Source: Fragilaria crotonensis
Lineage: Eukaryota > Bacillariophyta > Fragilariophyceae > Fragilariales > Fragilariaceae
NCBI GenBank assembly: GCA_022925895.1
Contig: JAKSYS010000073.1
Coordinates: forward strand, 80,274-144,273
Length of the DNA stretch: 64,000 bases
Direction: 5' to 3'
Position numbers and translations under genes: made by a program. Below the pieces are notes generated by a model. It ran no database searches. It was not told the origin of the DNA and saw only the letters and a list, made by a program, of their open reading frames with translations. This document shows, piece after piece, positions 45,132 through 56,267 of the stretch. Within the stretch, counting starts at the first letter, position 1. Each line of letters opens with the position of its first letter.

Positions 45132-46094
45132 TTAAAATCGTCGCACGCCTAGTCCTCCGCGTCCGAATCCTCGTGCATGATCCTGCAACTCTCGAATCTT
45201 CCCAGTGTAGGCATGGACTGCCTGTACCGTCTTGGCAGCAACGGCAAGGTGAGGAAGCCACACCTCGACACCGACGGGATCTGGATCTTTGGCCAAGAGC
45301 GGACCCAATTGGCACAGTACAGACTGAACCGAACGCATCAGGGCGGGGTCGAAGGGAATTGTTCCATCATTCGTATCTTGCAAAAATTGTACCATCACGT
45401 CCAGACGATCTTTCAATTTGTGGAGCGCTTGCTCAATGGCGGTCATTTTCACCTCGTACTGCGAGGAATCGGAGGATTTAGGTTGCTGACGAAGGACAGT
45501 TTCAACAGCAATCTTTTCCGGTTCGCTGGTCTCCAACTTCCAATTATCTTCCAGAGCAACCAAGACTCCATCCGGCGATGTTTGGTAGAGTGATATTGGA
45601 AGACTGTCACTATCCGGAGAAGCTGCATCTTCTTTCCCATTGTCTAATTGGCAGAAGCAGAAACAGAAATTACTGTTTTGAAAATGTCGTTCAAGCAGTT
45701 GGGTCGTTTTAAGATCACTCGCGTTCGGTTCCGATTCGGTCGATACACGGTACCATCCCACCACCGAGTGTTGTGGAAACACCGCTTGGTGCAATTCAAT
45801 TTGTTGGCGGGTGGCGTCGGAAAGAGCAGTAGAGATTTCGTCGGCGTCAATTATTTCCAAGGTGGTGTCAGTCTCCAAACCGAACAAAAGACCAACTACT
45901 GGTGAGGTCTTGGGAAGAGGTGATCCTCCCGTTGTGATCCGGGTGTATTGATCCGACATGTGGACAATGGCGAGCTACAATTAGAACGTGAGAGATATGA
46001 CGACCGAATAACTGGTGCTCTTTATGCAACTTACAGGATGGAACTCTATTTCTTTCTTTCCCGAGGGAAGATCAACATCCATCTTGGAAGCCAT
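45132..46094 (-). CDS. CSN6: COP9 signalosome subunit 6 (MPN domain, non-catalytic)
   Basis: Two exons, 46094-46035 and 45974-45132, with a 60-bp GT-AG intron in phase 0, give 300 residues. The join makes EFHPLAIVHMSDQYTR, the usual MPN-domain entry of CSN6, followed by VVGLLFGLETDTTLEIIDA and HSVVGWYRVSTES. The JAMM metal motif (H-x-H ... D) is absent, as expected for CSN6 rather than CSN5. The C-terminal helices (AIEQALHKLKDRLDVMVQFL, IPFDPALMRSV) fit CSN6 and argue against Rpn8 and eIF3f. CSN6 pairs with CSN5 in the complex that removes Nedd8 from cullins. An alternative start exists four codons downstream. Confidence 0.87.
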
Positions 46095-47117
46095 GCTCAA
46101 TGTTGAACGAATAGGTCGCAAAGGAAGTTCAAGTGATAGCGAACAATACGATATGGAAGGAGGACTGTTGCTGATGGCGACGATTACCGGTAGTGACAAA
46201 GGAAAGTTGTGCAATTGTACACTATGCATACCTGGTACTAGTACCAGGTACTACTATTACTTACTGGAGAGCCTGACACCAAATTAGCATATGCCATATG
46301 CCATACATATTGTACCGTAGGGCACATCACATCTGTGCATAGAGCATAGACTGTAGTATGTACGGCCATAGGCCATATGCAGGGGTGTCCTATTTAAGGC
46401 GACCGGGCCGGCGCGTATAGCAGCGCCTTAATTAGTTAATATAGGCGCTTTTTTGGACCTTCAAAAAGGCGGTGTAAGGCGGTGGGGGTTAGGGGTTAGG
46501 GTTTTGGGGATTTAGAGTTAAGGTTCATGACTGTACAGAGCAGCTGCAACGCTCATCCCCACTTCAGTCCATCATGAAAATAACACTGCCAACAGACCTC
46601 ACAGCTCACCATGAACAATCATGGAAGTAACTTCAATTGTTTCAGCTTTTTTCACTGCAACAGTTGAGTTCCAAGTCCAAGTAAAGCATCTTGCTACTGG
46701 CTACGGATATACTGGAGTACTGTACAACAAGGTACTGTATCCATGTCTACTGTATGTTGTTTATTATCTACTGGAGTACTGTCGTACTATGCTACGAGAA
46801 TGCTCCGTACAAACTTACACGTACAATTCTACATGATGGTATGTTTGTAGCGTAGAATCTACAGGACCTTATTTAAGGCGCTATTTCAAGGCTTCAAAAA
46901 GGCGATTGGCCCCAAAATTAAGGCGCCCGCCTTAAATAGGACACCCCTGGCCATATGACATAGACTGTCTGCGAAGTATGTACCAGTACTCAGTATACAC
47001 TGCCGTACATTATATCATGTTTTTTTTTTTGAGAATCCAGACCACAAGACCATCCATCTCCTCCCACCTCTCGCCGGCCTTGACAACTTCCGAAACCCCT
47101 GTTCACCATTAGCCACC
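46095..47117. other. Spacer with a hAT-type MITE
   Basis: About 1 kb between divergent genes, mostly the 46380-46949 element. The remaining flanks have palindromic CATATG words and GTAC words. Confidence 0.7.
46380..46949. mobile_element. hAT-type MITE, CAGGGGTG family, copy 1
   Basis: The perfect 22-bp terminal inverted repeats start CAGGGGTGTCCTATTTAAGG. An exact 8-bp target duplication, GCCATATG, flanks the element at 46372-46379 and 46950-46957. Both the CAGGGG end and the 8-bp duplication are hAT features. Subterminal regions contain many AAGGCG/CGCCTT words, likely transposase binding sites. Length is 570 bp and no transposase frame is present. The interior carries a telomere-like G-rich stretch at 46483-46508. 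Confidence 0.88.
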
Positions 47118-48533
47118 ATGTCATCTGGTAGTGCCGCTGGTGCCTGCTCCTCGCCAGGGTGTACCAACGTGGTAGCCCAACGTCTTGCATGCCCAAAGTG
47201 TATTCAGCTGGGCATGCCACCCACGTACTTCTGTTCTCAAAGTTGCTTTAAGGAAACTACGCCAGCCATAAGTCACTCCATTCACTTGCCAAACAAATTA
47301 TTGCAGCAAGTAGTGGGTAAGTCAGCCATTTTTAGCTACATCACATGCATCGAAGAAAGTCTGCTCTCTAACTTCCTTTCGATTCGAATCCCCTCCCAGA
47401 AGTCAGCCAACAGCATCACACAGAAAGACCCCTCCTGCCGACGGCGTCTCTTGCCCTCTCGATGCTCCACCGGAAACAAAACTGCAGCTCCCAGGTTGGG
47501 CTCGAAACTTTAGCTTCACTGGAGATTTGCGGCCCACTCTCTACAGTCCGATGCGTACGGTTCCCTCCTCCATTCGTCGTCCGGATTATGCCACTCACCC
47601 CTCGGCGCTTCTGACTCGGAACAACGCGATCGTGCCAACAACTCCGCAATTCGTGTCTACGGAACTGAGGAGCTCGATGGCGAACTGGGCCTTCGCCATG
47701 CATGCGCCATGGGACGAGAGGTGCTGGATGTGGCCGGGAAGGCATTGCGGGCAGGAGTCACCGCAGATGAGATCGACCGAATCGTGCATGAGGCCTGCAT
47801 CGAGCGAGACTGCTATCCGTCGCCTCTCAATTATTACAATTTTCCGAAATCAGTGTGTACATCTATCAATGAAGTTATTTGTCATGGTATTCCAGATTAT
47901 CGGGAAGTGAAAGACGGCGATATTGTTAATATTGATGTCTCCGTCTACAACCGCGGTGGGTATCATGCTGACTTGAATGAAACGTTCTGCGTCGGAAATG
48001 TCGATTCCGAGGGTCGCAAACTCGTCCAGACTGCATTTGAGTGCCTCGCCAGTGCCCTCAACATCGTGAGACCAGGAACGCTCTACCGCGATTTGGGTAC
48101 TGCCATTCAGAAGGTTGCGACTGCCAACGATTGCAGCGTCTGTCGGACCTATTGTGGTCATGGTATTGGTTCACTGTTTCATACAGCGCCGAATGTGCCC
48201 CATTATGCTAAGAATAAGGCGAAGGGCACTATGAAGGTGGGACATGTTTTTACGATTGAACCCATGATTAATTTGGGTTCGCACGCAGACAAGACGTGGG
48301 GCGACAATTGGACCGCTGTGACGACTGATGGCAAACGAAGTGCACAATTTGAACGTGAGTATGTGAGGCTCGGATGTACTTCAGTACGTGAATGTCAATG
48401 GGATGGTTCTAACCCATGTTCCCATGCTTTCCACGCAGACACATTGCTTGTCACAGAGACTGGATATGAACTCCTGACTGCCCGAGCTAATGAACCGATT
48501 ATGACATGGAACGAAGACTTGATCAATCGATGA
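47118..48533 (+). CDS. MAP1: Methionine aminopeptidase 1 (two apparent frame breaks)
   Basis: Three exons (47118-47316, 47400-48354, 48439-48533), GT-AG. An N-terminal zinc finger ([18 protein letters not shown]) is followed by the proline-rich linker with [16 protein letters not shown] and the peptidase core [20 protein letters not shown]. The metal-ligand motifs [25 protein letters not shown] and FTIEPM are intact. The enzyme removes initiator methionine co-translationally in the cytosol. The frame breaks twice in the 5' half: near 47252 (GG where GGG is expected, restoring [13 protein letters not shown]) and near 47604 (GG where GGG restores HPSGASDSEQ). With both bases restored the length is 416 codons plus stop. 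This is a probable assembly defect, otherwise a recent pseudogene. Confidence 0.87.
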
Positions 48534-49189
48534 GCCCAGCGTGTTGCAACCTGGATCGAAGCGGAGCAACCCACTTGGTTTTAGATCGTCACCAAGTACA
48601 GTACAAGTTTTTTCGTGGTTTCTCAGGGCGATATGAGAGTTATATGACTTGTTGTTATGATCTATGAGACGTTCTGTTACTTCCCTCTTCCCTCTCCTGA
48701 TTGGCGTCGATACTGGTAACTGACAGTTTCATTGGTTAACGTTAAAGGATTTCAACTCCATTTCATTCCCGTAATTAAGCCACTGACATTTGTCCACAGC
48801 CCGCACTATAGAGTTGCTTTGTTGATGCGTTTGCTTGAATCTTGGCCATAGGCAGCGTTTTGCAAGTGCGTACCATCACTTTCGCAATTAACGGCTCAAT
48901 TTCATGTGTGTCTCTACATGTTTAACCACGTCACTGTTTCTCTGCTCACATGCACTGTAGCGGTTACTCTGTCTGAACACACTTGTGTCATGGTGTGATG
49001 TCATCCAATTGTGACGATTGAAACTTGGGAACTTATTTGTGCGTGATGCTAAATCGACGTCATTCTAACTTGTATGCGTAGTAAATTGGGTGTAAAATTT
49101 GTGTTGCCATTTTGTACCAGTGGTACTGACTCGTCGTCAGCTCATTACTTCGCCGTTGACCATAACTCCTCCCCCCTCCTATTATCACC
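48534..49189. other. Spacer, no feature seen
   Basis: 656 bp between two plus-strand genes, with few GTAC words, no supportable ORF and no clear repeat. Confidence 0.5.
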
Positions 49190-50451
49190 ATGCAGGCCCA
49201 ACAACATCAGACGAAGACGAGCATCATGGCTACTGCTGCGAACGCTCCAAGCCTTCTGCAACAAGTGGGTATGGCTGGAGGCGCCGCTGTTATCACTGTC
49301 TCTTTCATTCACCCTATCGATGTCATCAAGGTCAGTGAACACGTTCGTTGATGGGTTGCAACTTTGGCGATTTTCGTGATCGGTTTTAGAATCCTTTGTG
49401 AGATTCCTTATTCTATGAGAGGCTATACAGACTTTTCTTCTTTTGACGGAATCTTCGCGTTGCCCAGCATTACCGAAGAACGGTTATTTTGGGACGACAA
49501 AACTTCGAATTGAATCTCGCGTCAAGAATGACGATCGGTGAAGTCGATAACACTACATCTACACCACTTAGTTATTCGGCTACATCATATCGCATCCTTG
49601 AGCCCTGGCGGGTTGTCTTGGAAGTTGGTTGAAAATTCCATCGGAGCGCCCATCTCACCTCTCCCTTCCCTTGTTGTCGTCAGACTCGAATCCAAATCTC
49701 CACCGAGTACAGTAAGATTGGAATGTCGGGAACCGCAAGAAAGATTGTTGCTGGTGAGGGAGTCCTCGCACTCTGGAAGGGAGTGAATGCTGCCTGGTTG
49801 CGTGAGGCATCCTACACTTCCCTCCGTCTTGGTCTCTATGAGCCTTGCAAGGTTGCATTCGGTTGCACTTCCAAAGAGACTACCACTCTCTTCAAGATGT
49901 TTATGGCCGGTTCAGCTGCCGGTGCTCTTGGTTCAGTAGCTGGAAACCCGTTCGATGTCCTGAAGACAAAAATGATGACTGCTGAAGGCTCGAATCCTCC
50001 GTCTATTACCTCCACTGCAAGGGACCTCTTGAAAAACCAAGGTATTGGAGGGTTTTACCGTGGTATTGATTCCAACGTTGCTCGCGCCATGGTACTCAAC
50101 GGTACCAAAATGGCTGTGTACGATCAGGCGAAGGGAACAGTCGTCACCTTGACTGGCTGGGAACGCAGTTCACTCCTCACAACCTTCATGTCCGCAACCA
50201 CTGCTGGTTTCTTCATGACTATTACTGTCAGTCCGTTCGACATGATTCGTACACGACTGATGAATCAGCCTGTCGATGCCAAGCTTTACAACAACGCCAT
50301 TGACTGCATGATCAAGATTGCCACTCAAGAAGGACCTCTTACGTTCTGGCGTGGATTCATGCCCATTTGGTCTCGATTCGCTCCCACGACAACGCTTCAG
50401 CTTGTCATTTTCGAGCAACTTCGTAGTATGCTCGGAATGAAATCTCTTTAA
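49190..50451 (+). CDS. Mitochondrial carrier (SLC25) protein, UCP/dicarboxylate-carrier-like
   Basis: Two exons, 49190-49330 and 49684-50451, give 302 residues, the family's usual size. The 353-bp GT-AG intron is long for this window. The intron splits the first signature, HPIDVIK joined to TRIQ. The second and third signatures are NPFDVLKTKMM and SPFDMIRTRLM, so all three P-x-D-x2-K/R repeats are present, with six predicted helices. The G-x4-FYRGIDSNVARAMVLNG and FWRGFMPIWSRFAPTTTLQL blocks suggest the uncoupling protein, oxoglutarate or dicarboxylate subgroup. It would exchange a small metabolite across the inner mitochondrial membrane. A second possible start is Met13. Confidence 0.88.
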
Positions 50452-50759
50452 AGAAGAAATCTTTAATGGAACCGAAAACAGTGAAATAATACCGATAGGA
50501 AAACAGTTCAGTGCAATGAAAGGAAGCGAGGCTGTGTCCTTCCGAAATTTTAAAGACTACATGTTATTCCAGTTTCGAGGATAATGTATAATCGAGTAAA
50601 GAATTCATTACGTGATGCTATTATACTTCGCACAGATAGGTCTGGAGTGTGTTCTAGTTCACACTTGCACTCGGGGAATGGTACCATTAAGCGAATCCCT
50701 TTCATGTGTGAACTGATTGGCTGTCCCAGTACCTATCTGACATGCAGGTGATTGAACTA
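50452..50759. other. Convergent 3' spacer
   Basis: 308 bp between the stop codons of the carrier and the SufA-like gene. Nothing recognisable was seen. Confidence 0.5.
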
Positions 50760-51363
50760 CTACACGCCGAATGAAGATCCGCAACCGCACGATTCTTCCG
50801 CGTTAGGGTTAAAGAACTGTTGATGCAGTTGAATGAGTTGCAGCAGGTGAGCGCAACGTTCCACAGCACGTCCTCAACCTAAACTAATCTGGATATTCGC
50901 TTACCTTGAAACCACCTCCAATTAATTCTTCCGAATAATCCAATTGCAATCCAAACAAATAAAGCATGCTCTTGGCATCCACAACACACTTGATTCGCTC
51001 TGTCGGGTATTCATCAATTTGATCGTCTTCTCCAATATCGTCTTCAGTTGAAAAGTCCATAACATAACTGAGTCCAGAACATCCGCCGTTGCGCACTCCC
51101 ATGCGTAAAATAAGATATCCATCGTCGGCCTTTTTCGCTCGCAGTTCGCGGAGCCGATTCATGGCGTTTGGTTTAATTGTGATGACCGCATCTTCCGGAG
51201 CCTCCACCGTGGGTACATCTTCGGACATTACCTCAGTGGACCTTCGTGCTGTTACGATTCTCGTAGTTGTGCGGCTACGTGGAGATGTGACGACTGTAAA
51301 GGCACATGTCGTCGAAAGAACAAGCAGAAGAAGAGAAAGCAGGGGAATGATTCTTTGAGTCAT
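50760..51363 (-). CDS. SUFA: Plastid-type A-type Fe-S carrier (SufA/IscA family)
   Basis: Two exons, 51363-50905 and 50816-50760, with an 88-bp GT-AG intron, give 171 residues. The signal peptide (IIPLLSLLLLVLSTTCAFTV) ends in a C-AF-type site as in plastid pre-proteins. The mature domain has the three Fe-S cysteines: GVRNGGCSGLSYVM and, in the short second exon, ESCGCGSSF after GGGFK-FFNPNA. Without that 18-residue exon the last two cysteines would be lost. A-type carriers hand Fe-S clusters from the SUF scaffold to target enzymes in the plastid stroma. The gene converges with the carrier and diverges from the EXPERA-like gene. Confidence 0.92.
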
Positions 51364-51942
51364 AGTCTCAGGTGATACAGGAGCGGATGAGTGCAATAGA
51401 AGGAACAAAGTGTAGGATGAACAAGATGATCTGCTGTCTTCCCCTCCTCTTGGTCTACTTCGACTGCAGGTGCTCAGAGCCAACTGTTCAAAACGGAAAA
51501 GGAAGAATCGAGATTTCTACTCAAAAATCTACTTTAGTACTGGACTACTAAACTGCTACTTGGATCACCTTTGGGTACTCGAGTACTTGTACTGGATAGT
51601 GCGATCTCCAATGAGTCGTACTACAGTACGTCTTAACTACTGTACCGGTACAAATACAAATACAAGTACGAGTACAACGTACTAGTACCCACTTTCTACA
51701 GGAGATGAATATCATAGTGTACCATCTTACTGAGTACTGTAGTGGTGTAGAGCATCTGTAAGAACAACGGTAGTAGCATACTCTTTTTAATTTAGTAGCC
51801 GTACCAGGTACAGGGCTGATGAGCCCTCCATGAACCGCATGATATCGAAGTGTCATTGGTTGATACAGTTGCCAACGATTCCTGCATCCTACGACTACTC
51901 CTTGACGATGGCAGCCCTCAACATTGTTACCGCCATAATTGC
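51364..51942. other. Divergent spacer, GTAC-rich
   Basis: 579 bp between the SufA-like and EXPERA-like starts. GTAC words cluster at 51535-51690, including a short run of alternating (ACAAAT)/(ACAAGT) type. No gene was seen. Confidence 0.5.
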
Positions 51943-52581
51943 ATGGCTGGTAGTAACGACGGGGGTGCCTCTCCTTCTCCTGCCGTACGATCGAACGAAC
52001 CTGATCGTTTTGCTCATGCTGTTTTCAATAATCTCAACATTCTCATTGCCTTCTGCGAGATTATCCTTGGCATCCACATCAAGACGATTCAAAAGGATTA
52101 CAAGGATAACATGGAAAAATACAAAGGTCGAGAGTGGGAATGCGGATTGGCATTCTTGACCATGCCACTTCCCAACCCATTTTGCAGCAAATCGTGGAGT
52201 AAAATGTGGTCGACGTACGCGGTATACGATCCCTCCTATCAAAACAACGAATCCTTTGGATTTTTCATTGATGTTGGTAATGGTTGGTCGACTATTCCCC
52301 CATGTCTGTTGTGGAATGTGGCGATGGCTTATCCAGATCGTTGTTCATGGCTCCTTGTTGGTTGTGTAGGTGTGGCTTCCTATTGGCAAGTATGTTATGG
52401 TACCATCATCTACATCTTGTCGTACCTTTGGAACAAGAGATACATCGGGAAATCCATCTTAGAGAATCTTGGCTTTGTTGCTTTTGCCAATATGCTGTGG
52501 TTTTGGTTCCCTCTGGTTGGCATATATGCCAGCGTTCGAATACTGGGTGATGGTAACCTAAGTGTTTTTCAGTCCTCATAG
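51943..52581 (+). CDS. EXPERA/EBP-like membrane protein
   Basis: A single exon of 212 residues from the ATG at 51943. There are four hydrophobic helices (about 34-50, 112-130, 137-160, 175-200). The layout resembles emopamil-binding protein (delta8-delta7 sterol isomerase): an aromatic W-x3-Y ... DPSY segment before helix 2, then WQVCYGTIIYILSYL, then FVAFANMLWFWFPLVGIY, which aligns with the conserved FMNALW of EBP. The usual Glu in helix 2 is not clear, so catalysis is uncertain. If right, it acts in ER sterol synthesis. Another overlapping frame also encodes hydrophobic residues, but this frame is longer and better conserved in style. Confidence 0.5.
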   Translation: MAGSNDGGASPSPAVRSNEPDRFAHAVFNNLNILIAFCEIILGIHIKTIQKDYKDNMEKYKGREWECGLAFLTMPLPNPFCSKSWSKMWSTYAVYDPSYQNNESFGFFIDVGNGWSTIPPCLLWNVAMAYPDRCSWLLVGCVGVASYWQVCYGTIIYILSYLWNKRYIGKSILENLGFVAFANMLWFWFPLVGIYASVRILGDGNLSVFQSS

Positions 52582-53871
52582 AGTGGGCGATGTTTCGAGT
52601 TCCTGACATGGATATACCCCAGTAGTGTAATCCAATCACATGCCTAGCTCGCTGTTTGCATCCCGACTCATCAGGTGTCTGGGTTATTTCACGGCTGGAA
52701 GAGATCGCAACTTGCATATGGTGTTGAATCCGGTCTCCTTCTACGACGCCGTAACCCTGTGAATGTTCATACGAGCAATTTAACGTGCTACTCCATCACG
52801 TCGTATCCATCTTTTCTCCAGTGCAATTATGATTTCGATGCACGGAAGGGGGGAACAACAGAGTGCATCGGTCGACGGCTCCTCATGAACGGCGACAATT
52901 CCCAGAAAGTGAGGGATTGGCGAACTACGGTAGATGTATGCTACCTAGCACATCCAATTATTTTTCAATCGCAATGGCATGGAACAGATCCTGCTGGCAG
53001 ATGGAGGACGAAAGTTATTGACGTCACGACCAGGTAGGTCGAATAGTCATCTTCTATCGTCTGTATGTGACACCTGACACCCAGGTCGTAGGACGACTTC
53101 AAGATCGTCGATACTCGGCCTCCGTTGAATGGCCCGATCTTCAGGAAAGTCAGGTCATCATTTCGCGTTTCAGTCAACCACTCTGTTCCCAACGGCATCG
53201 GCACTTTTTCAATCCCGATAATCGTGACATCGCTCGTTCGTATTCCTGACTCCGGAGTACCTCGTACGCAGACACAGAGCTGGTGTAGGTATGCATAGTC
53301 TTGAGTCTTGAGTCTTGAGTCATGAGGGACGTAGGAGCGACCTTTCAATTAGTCAATTCCTAAGTTGGTCGGAGTCGCACAACCAGCTGCTTTCACATCG
53401 CAGACATGAAATCAAGCTGGAAGTCATTTATCAATGAAGCAATCGTCTCCTGGGCTTGAAAAATTCAAGAATTGAGTTTCTTGTCCGGCCAGAAGGGTCG
53501 ACGTCCATTCTTCCTACTTAGTGCATTCCATCCAAAAAACGTCAGCGAAACATCACAGGCACCAGATGGTGTCACGAATTTTTCCAAAATCATTTTGTTC
53601 CAAAGGACGGGATAAAAATCAGGAGGTCTAAAACTAGAAAAGTTTGGTGTTCGTGGAATGTATGTAGGACGTAGAGTTTCTGTAAGTTAATAGGAATTCC
53701 TGTCGGAATTCACGTCTCAAGAATAACTCACCGAGAATATTGTGTGAACAGGATGATCGGAACTCACACAATCACGATTTATCGCAAACTTTAATCGTTT
53801 ACAACATGACATCATTATCAATGCAAAAGCACGAAAAGCAGCATACTCGTATTGGTCTGAAAGCAAATACA
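52582..53871. other. Spacer, no convincing gene
   Basis: 1.3 kb between two plus-strand genes. Overlapping opposite-strand ORFs at 52675-53037 and 52965-53348 have no domain and no leader. A short (TGAGTCT) tandem occurs near 53300-53322. Confidence 0.5.
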
Positions 53872-54807
53872 ATGGCGCCTACCAGTTCATGGAGCTTGCT
53901 CCTAATGGCCATCGCATCGACATCGGCACTGACGACTCACAGATTGCCCGTTAGGTTTCCGGGTGCCTCGCATAGGCCCGATACGAATTCCCACGTCAGA
54001 AGTCATATCGCAATCGTTCCACCTGTCTCAAGCCTGTCGACGAAGCTGCTATACTCTCATTCGGACAATGATGACGACGAGATGCGCAGGAACGAACACC
54101 ACGCCGCCATCAGTGGTGCGCGATCTCGATTGTCTGGATGGTGGGCGACTATGTTTGACCCGGCCATTGTCCCCGTTGGGGATGACGGCGAACAAAAGAA
54201 GGTTGACGAATACCTTGAGTTCCTTGACAAGCGATACCATCGCCTTCACGACGCGGAAGCGAAAAGAGTATCTCTGAAGGCAGCCAAATCCTTTCCTGTA
54301 TTGGACTGGCTGATGGACAACGGTCAGAAAGACGCCTCATACGACTCTGTGCAGAGTCAAGAAAATGCCCTCTTCGTCCTCGGCGTGGCAGAACTTGCGT
54401 CAACTCGCCTGTTGCAAAAGCATCATATTCCTGTCAAAGGTGCGAGCCGTCAACCAGTTATTGACACCATGGCATACACGATCCCTTTGAAGTCGAACCA
54501 TAGTCGTTTGTTTGGCGACCTGGCAAAACCTACGACTTCGTTTCTCGACCATCTCAGGGCCTGCCGTCGCGCTTTGATCGCCTTCCAAGGCAAGCAGATC
54601 AAGAAATTGCTAGCGCTCACGATTTCGATCACGCTCCAGGCTCCAACGAGACTTGCCAACGCTGCCAAGGCCATTTGGAAGCATGGTGGTGGTCGGAAGA
54701 CTTTGGCATTGTCTCTTGGCTTGTTGAGCGTCTGCTTCTTTATCTTACGCCCAATAGCAACGGGAGTTGTTGGTATTGTGTTTGAGTCAGGCTTCGCTGA
54801 CTCTTGA
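53872..54807 (+). CDS. Unknown protein with plastid-type leader and C-terminal membrane helix
   Basis: 311 residues from the ATG at 53872, chosen because a signal peptide follows at once (SSWSLLLMAIASTSALTTHR); further in-frame ATGs upstream would bury it. The middle (about 90-230) is helical and charged (VDEYLEFLDKRYHRLHDAEAK). One strong hydrophobic segment (LALSLGLLSVCFFILRPIA, about 280-300) lies near the C-terminus. I recognise no domain. A leader plus a single tail helix suggests a membrane-anchored protein of the plastid or secretory system. Confidence 0.6.
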   Translation: MAPTSSWSLLLMAIASTSALTTHRLPVRFPGASHRPDTNSHVRSHIAIVPPVSSLSTKLLYSHSDNDDDEMRRNEHHAAISGARSRLSGWWATMFDPAIVPVGDDGEQKKVDEYLEFLDKRYHRLHDAEAKRVSLKAAKSFPVLDWLMDNGQKDASYDSVQSQENALFVLGVAELASTRLLQKHHIPVKGASRQPVIDTMAYTIPLKSNHSRLFGDLAKPTTSFLDHLRACRRALIAFQGKQIKKLLALTISITLQAPTRLANAAKAIWKHGGGRKTLALSLGLLSVCFFILRPIATGVVGIVFESGFADS

Positions 54808-56267
54808 AAACACAACAAAAGTTGTGTCGTTGCAGAGTGCATGTCGTATTCGTACTAGAGTGAGCGCCAGTCATTGCAGAGAAAATCGGAGGGCCGCGAA
54901 ATTGATAGAGAGGGCGGAGCTTTGTTTCAACCTCAAACTGTGAAGTGGTTCTGCGAGTTACGCTACCACAATACATATTGTTCATCACGAAAATTTAGAC
55001 CTTTTGGTGACCCTTGGACAAGCATGGAACTTGACAAGGGAAGTCGGAGGAGAAAAAACCTATTAAAAACATAGAGCACCTTAGAATTAAGTTATGTACC
55101 TATCAGTAGTCTACAGCTTACAAATTGTTGAGTTCGACTACCGATGCTGCGATCATTTTTATTCATTGCCTTTACACGACCGGACGTTCCATGTTTACGC
55201 TGGTAGTGCATTTGGTACGCTGATAGTTTAACTTTTCAACGTGAAACATGACAACAAATACCGCGAAATCGTGAGACTGAAAGCATCAAGTGCTGGTCAG
55301 CAGTTGGGAGTCGAACGTCAAATGTATGTGTGCCCATGTAAATTATGCATCGCCATAATTTCATTGAACAAGATTATTACATGTGCCAACGCGAGCAAGC
55401 ACATGATACAAGGCGCATTTTTCAGGCCTCTGTGGAACCCAACACCCAACTCTCAACCAAGGGTGAACAGTCACAATAGTCAATATACTACGTAGAGTCA
55501 ATAGTGCATCATATGATCATATGCAGGGGTGTTTAATTAAGGCGCCTGCCTGGCACAACAGCTGGATCGCCTTCTCAAGACCTCAAAATCGCGCCTTCTG
55601 AAAGGCACGTACAATCTACGCTGATAACATACTACCGTTGGCATCATACGTGAATGTTATACTAGAGTAGCTTCTACACAGTTAACATACTACCGTACGT
55701 ACTGTACGTGAATATCTTACTAGAGAAACCACCTCTCTAATGTACACAGTACTACAGTATACACAGTACACTGTACTGTCAATCGTTTCCGTAGTACTGT
55801 AGCCCAGTAGAAACCTACCTGCGCCTTCCGCTGCGCCTTCTATGGACCCAAATTTCGCGCCTTAATCCAGTAATTAAGGCGTCAGAAGGCGCGCCGGCCG
55901 GATCGCCTTAATTAAACACCCCTGATCATATGTCATTCGACTACCGTAGTATTATCTGGAAAATACCACCCAAGTGGTATGCACGCGTGGATACTCGTGA
56001 AGGCGAGAAAATTAATACTGTAGTACTGTATAACATCTGGAACGTAGATTTGTGTAGCCTGTATCAGGATTGGAATAATATCAGAATGCAACGTACGCGC
56101 ATGCAGGATTGGATATTCCGATCCCGATTTGCTTCAATTTGGCACTGGCATCACTCGTACTATCTGTAGGATGTGTACCAAAAAAAGAACAACATGAACT
56201 GTTGGAATTTTTCGGAGTACTTCGATGTTTGATCTGTTTGTTCCGTGCCACATATGCACAAATAGCA
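54808..56267. other. Spacer with a hAT-type MITE
   Basis: 1.46 kb ahead of the recombinase gene. 54810-55500 has no feature, 55524-55924 is the MITE, and 55933-56267 could be the 5' part of the recombinase element; its frame is open upstream of the chosen ATG but starts on non-ATG codons. Confidence 0.6.
55524..55924. mobile_element. hAT-type MITE, CAGGGGTG family, copy 2
   Basis: The perfect 21-bp inverted repeats start CAGGGGTGTTTAATTAAGGC. They are flanked by an exact 8-bp duplication ATCATATG at 55516-55523 and 55925-55932. The ends share CAGGGGTGT and the AAGGCG subterminal word with the copy at 46380, so both belong to one family or two sister families. Length is 401 bp and there is no transposase. 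It sits 343 bp upstream of the recombinase start. Confidence 0.88.

Noticed and set aside
51830-52159. Alternative hydrophobic frame overlapping the EXPERA-like gene
   Set aside because: It ends early in a basic tail, while the chosen frame has its own ATG, is longer and continues through four helices with EBP-like motifs.
52675-53348. Overlapping opposite-strand ORFs of 120 and 127 codons
   Set aside because: They overlap each other on opposite strands, have no domain, and the surrounding sequence looks non-coding.
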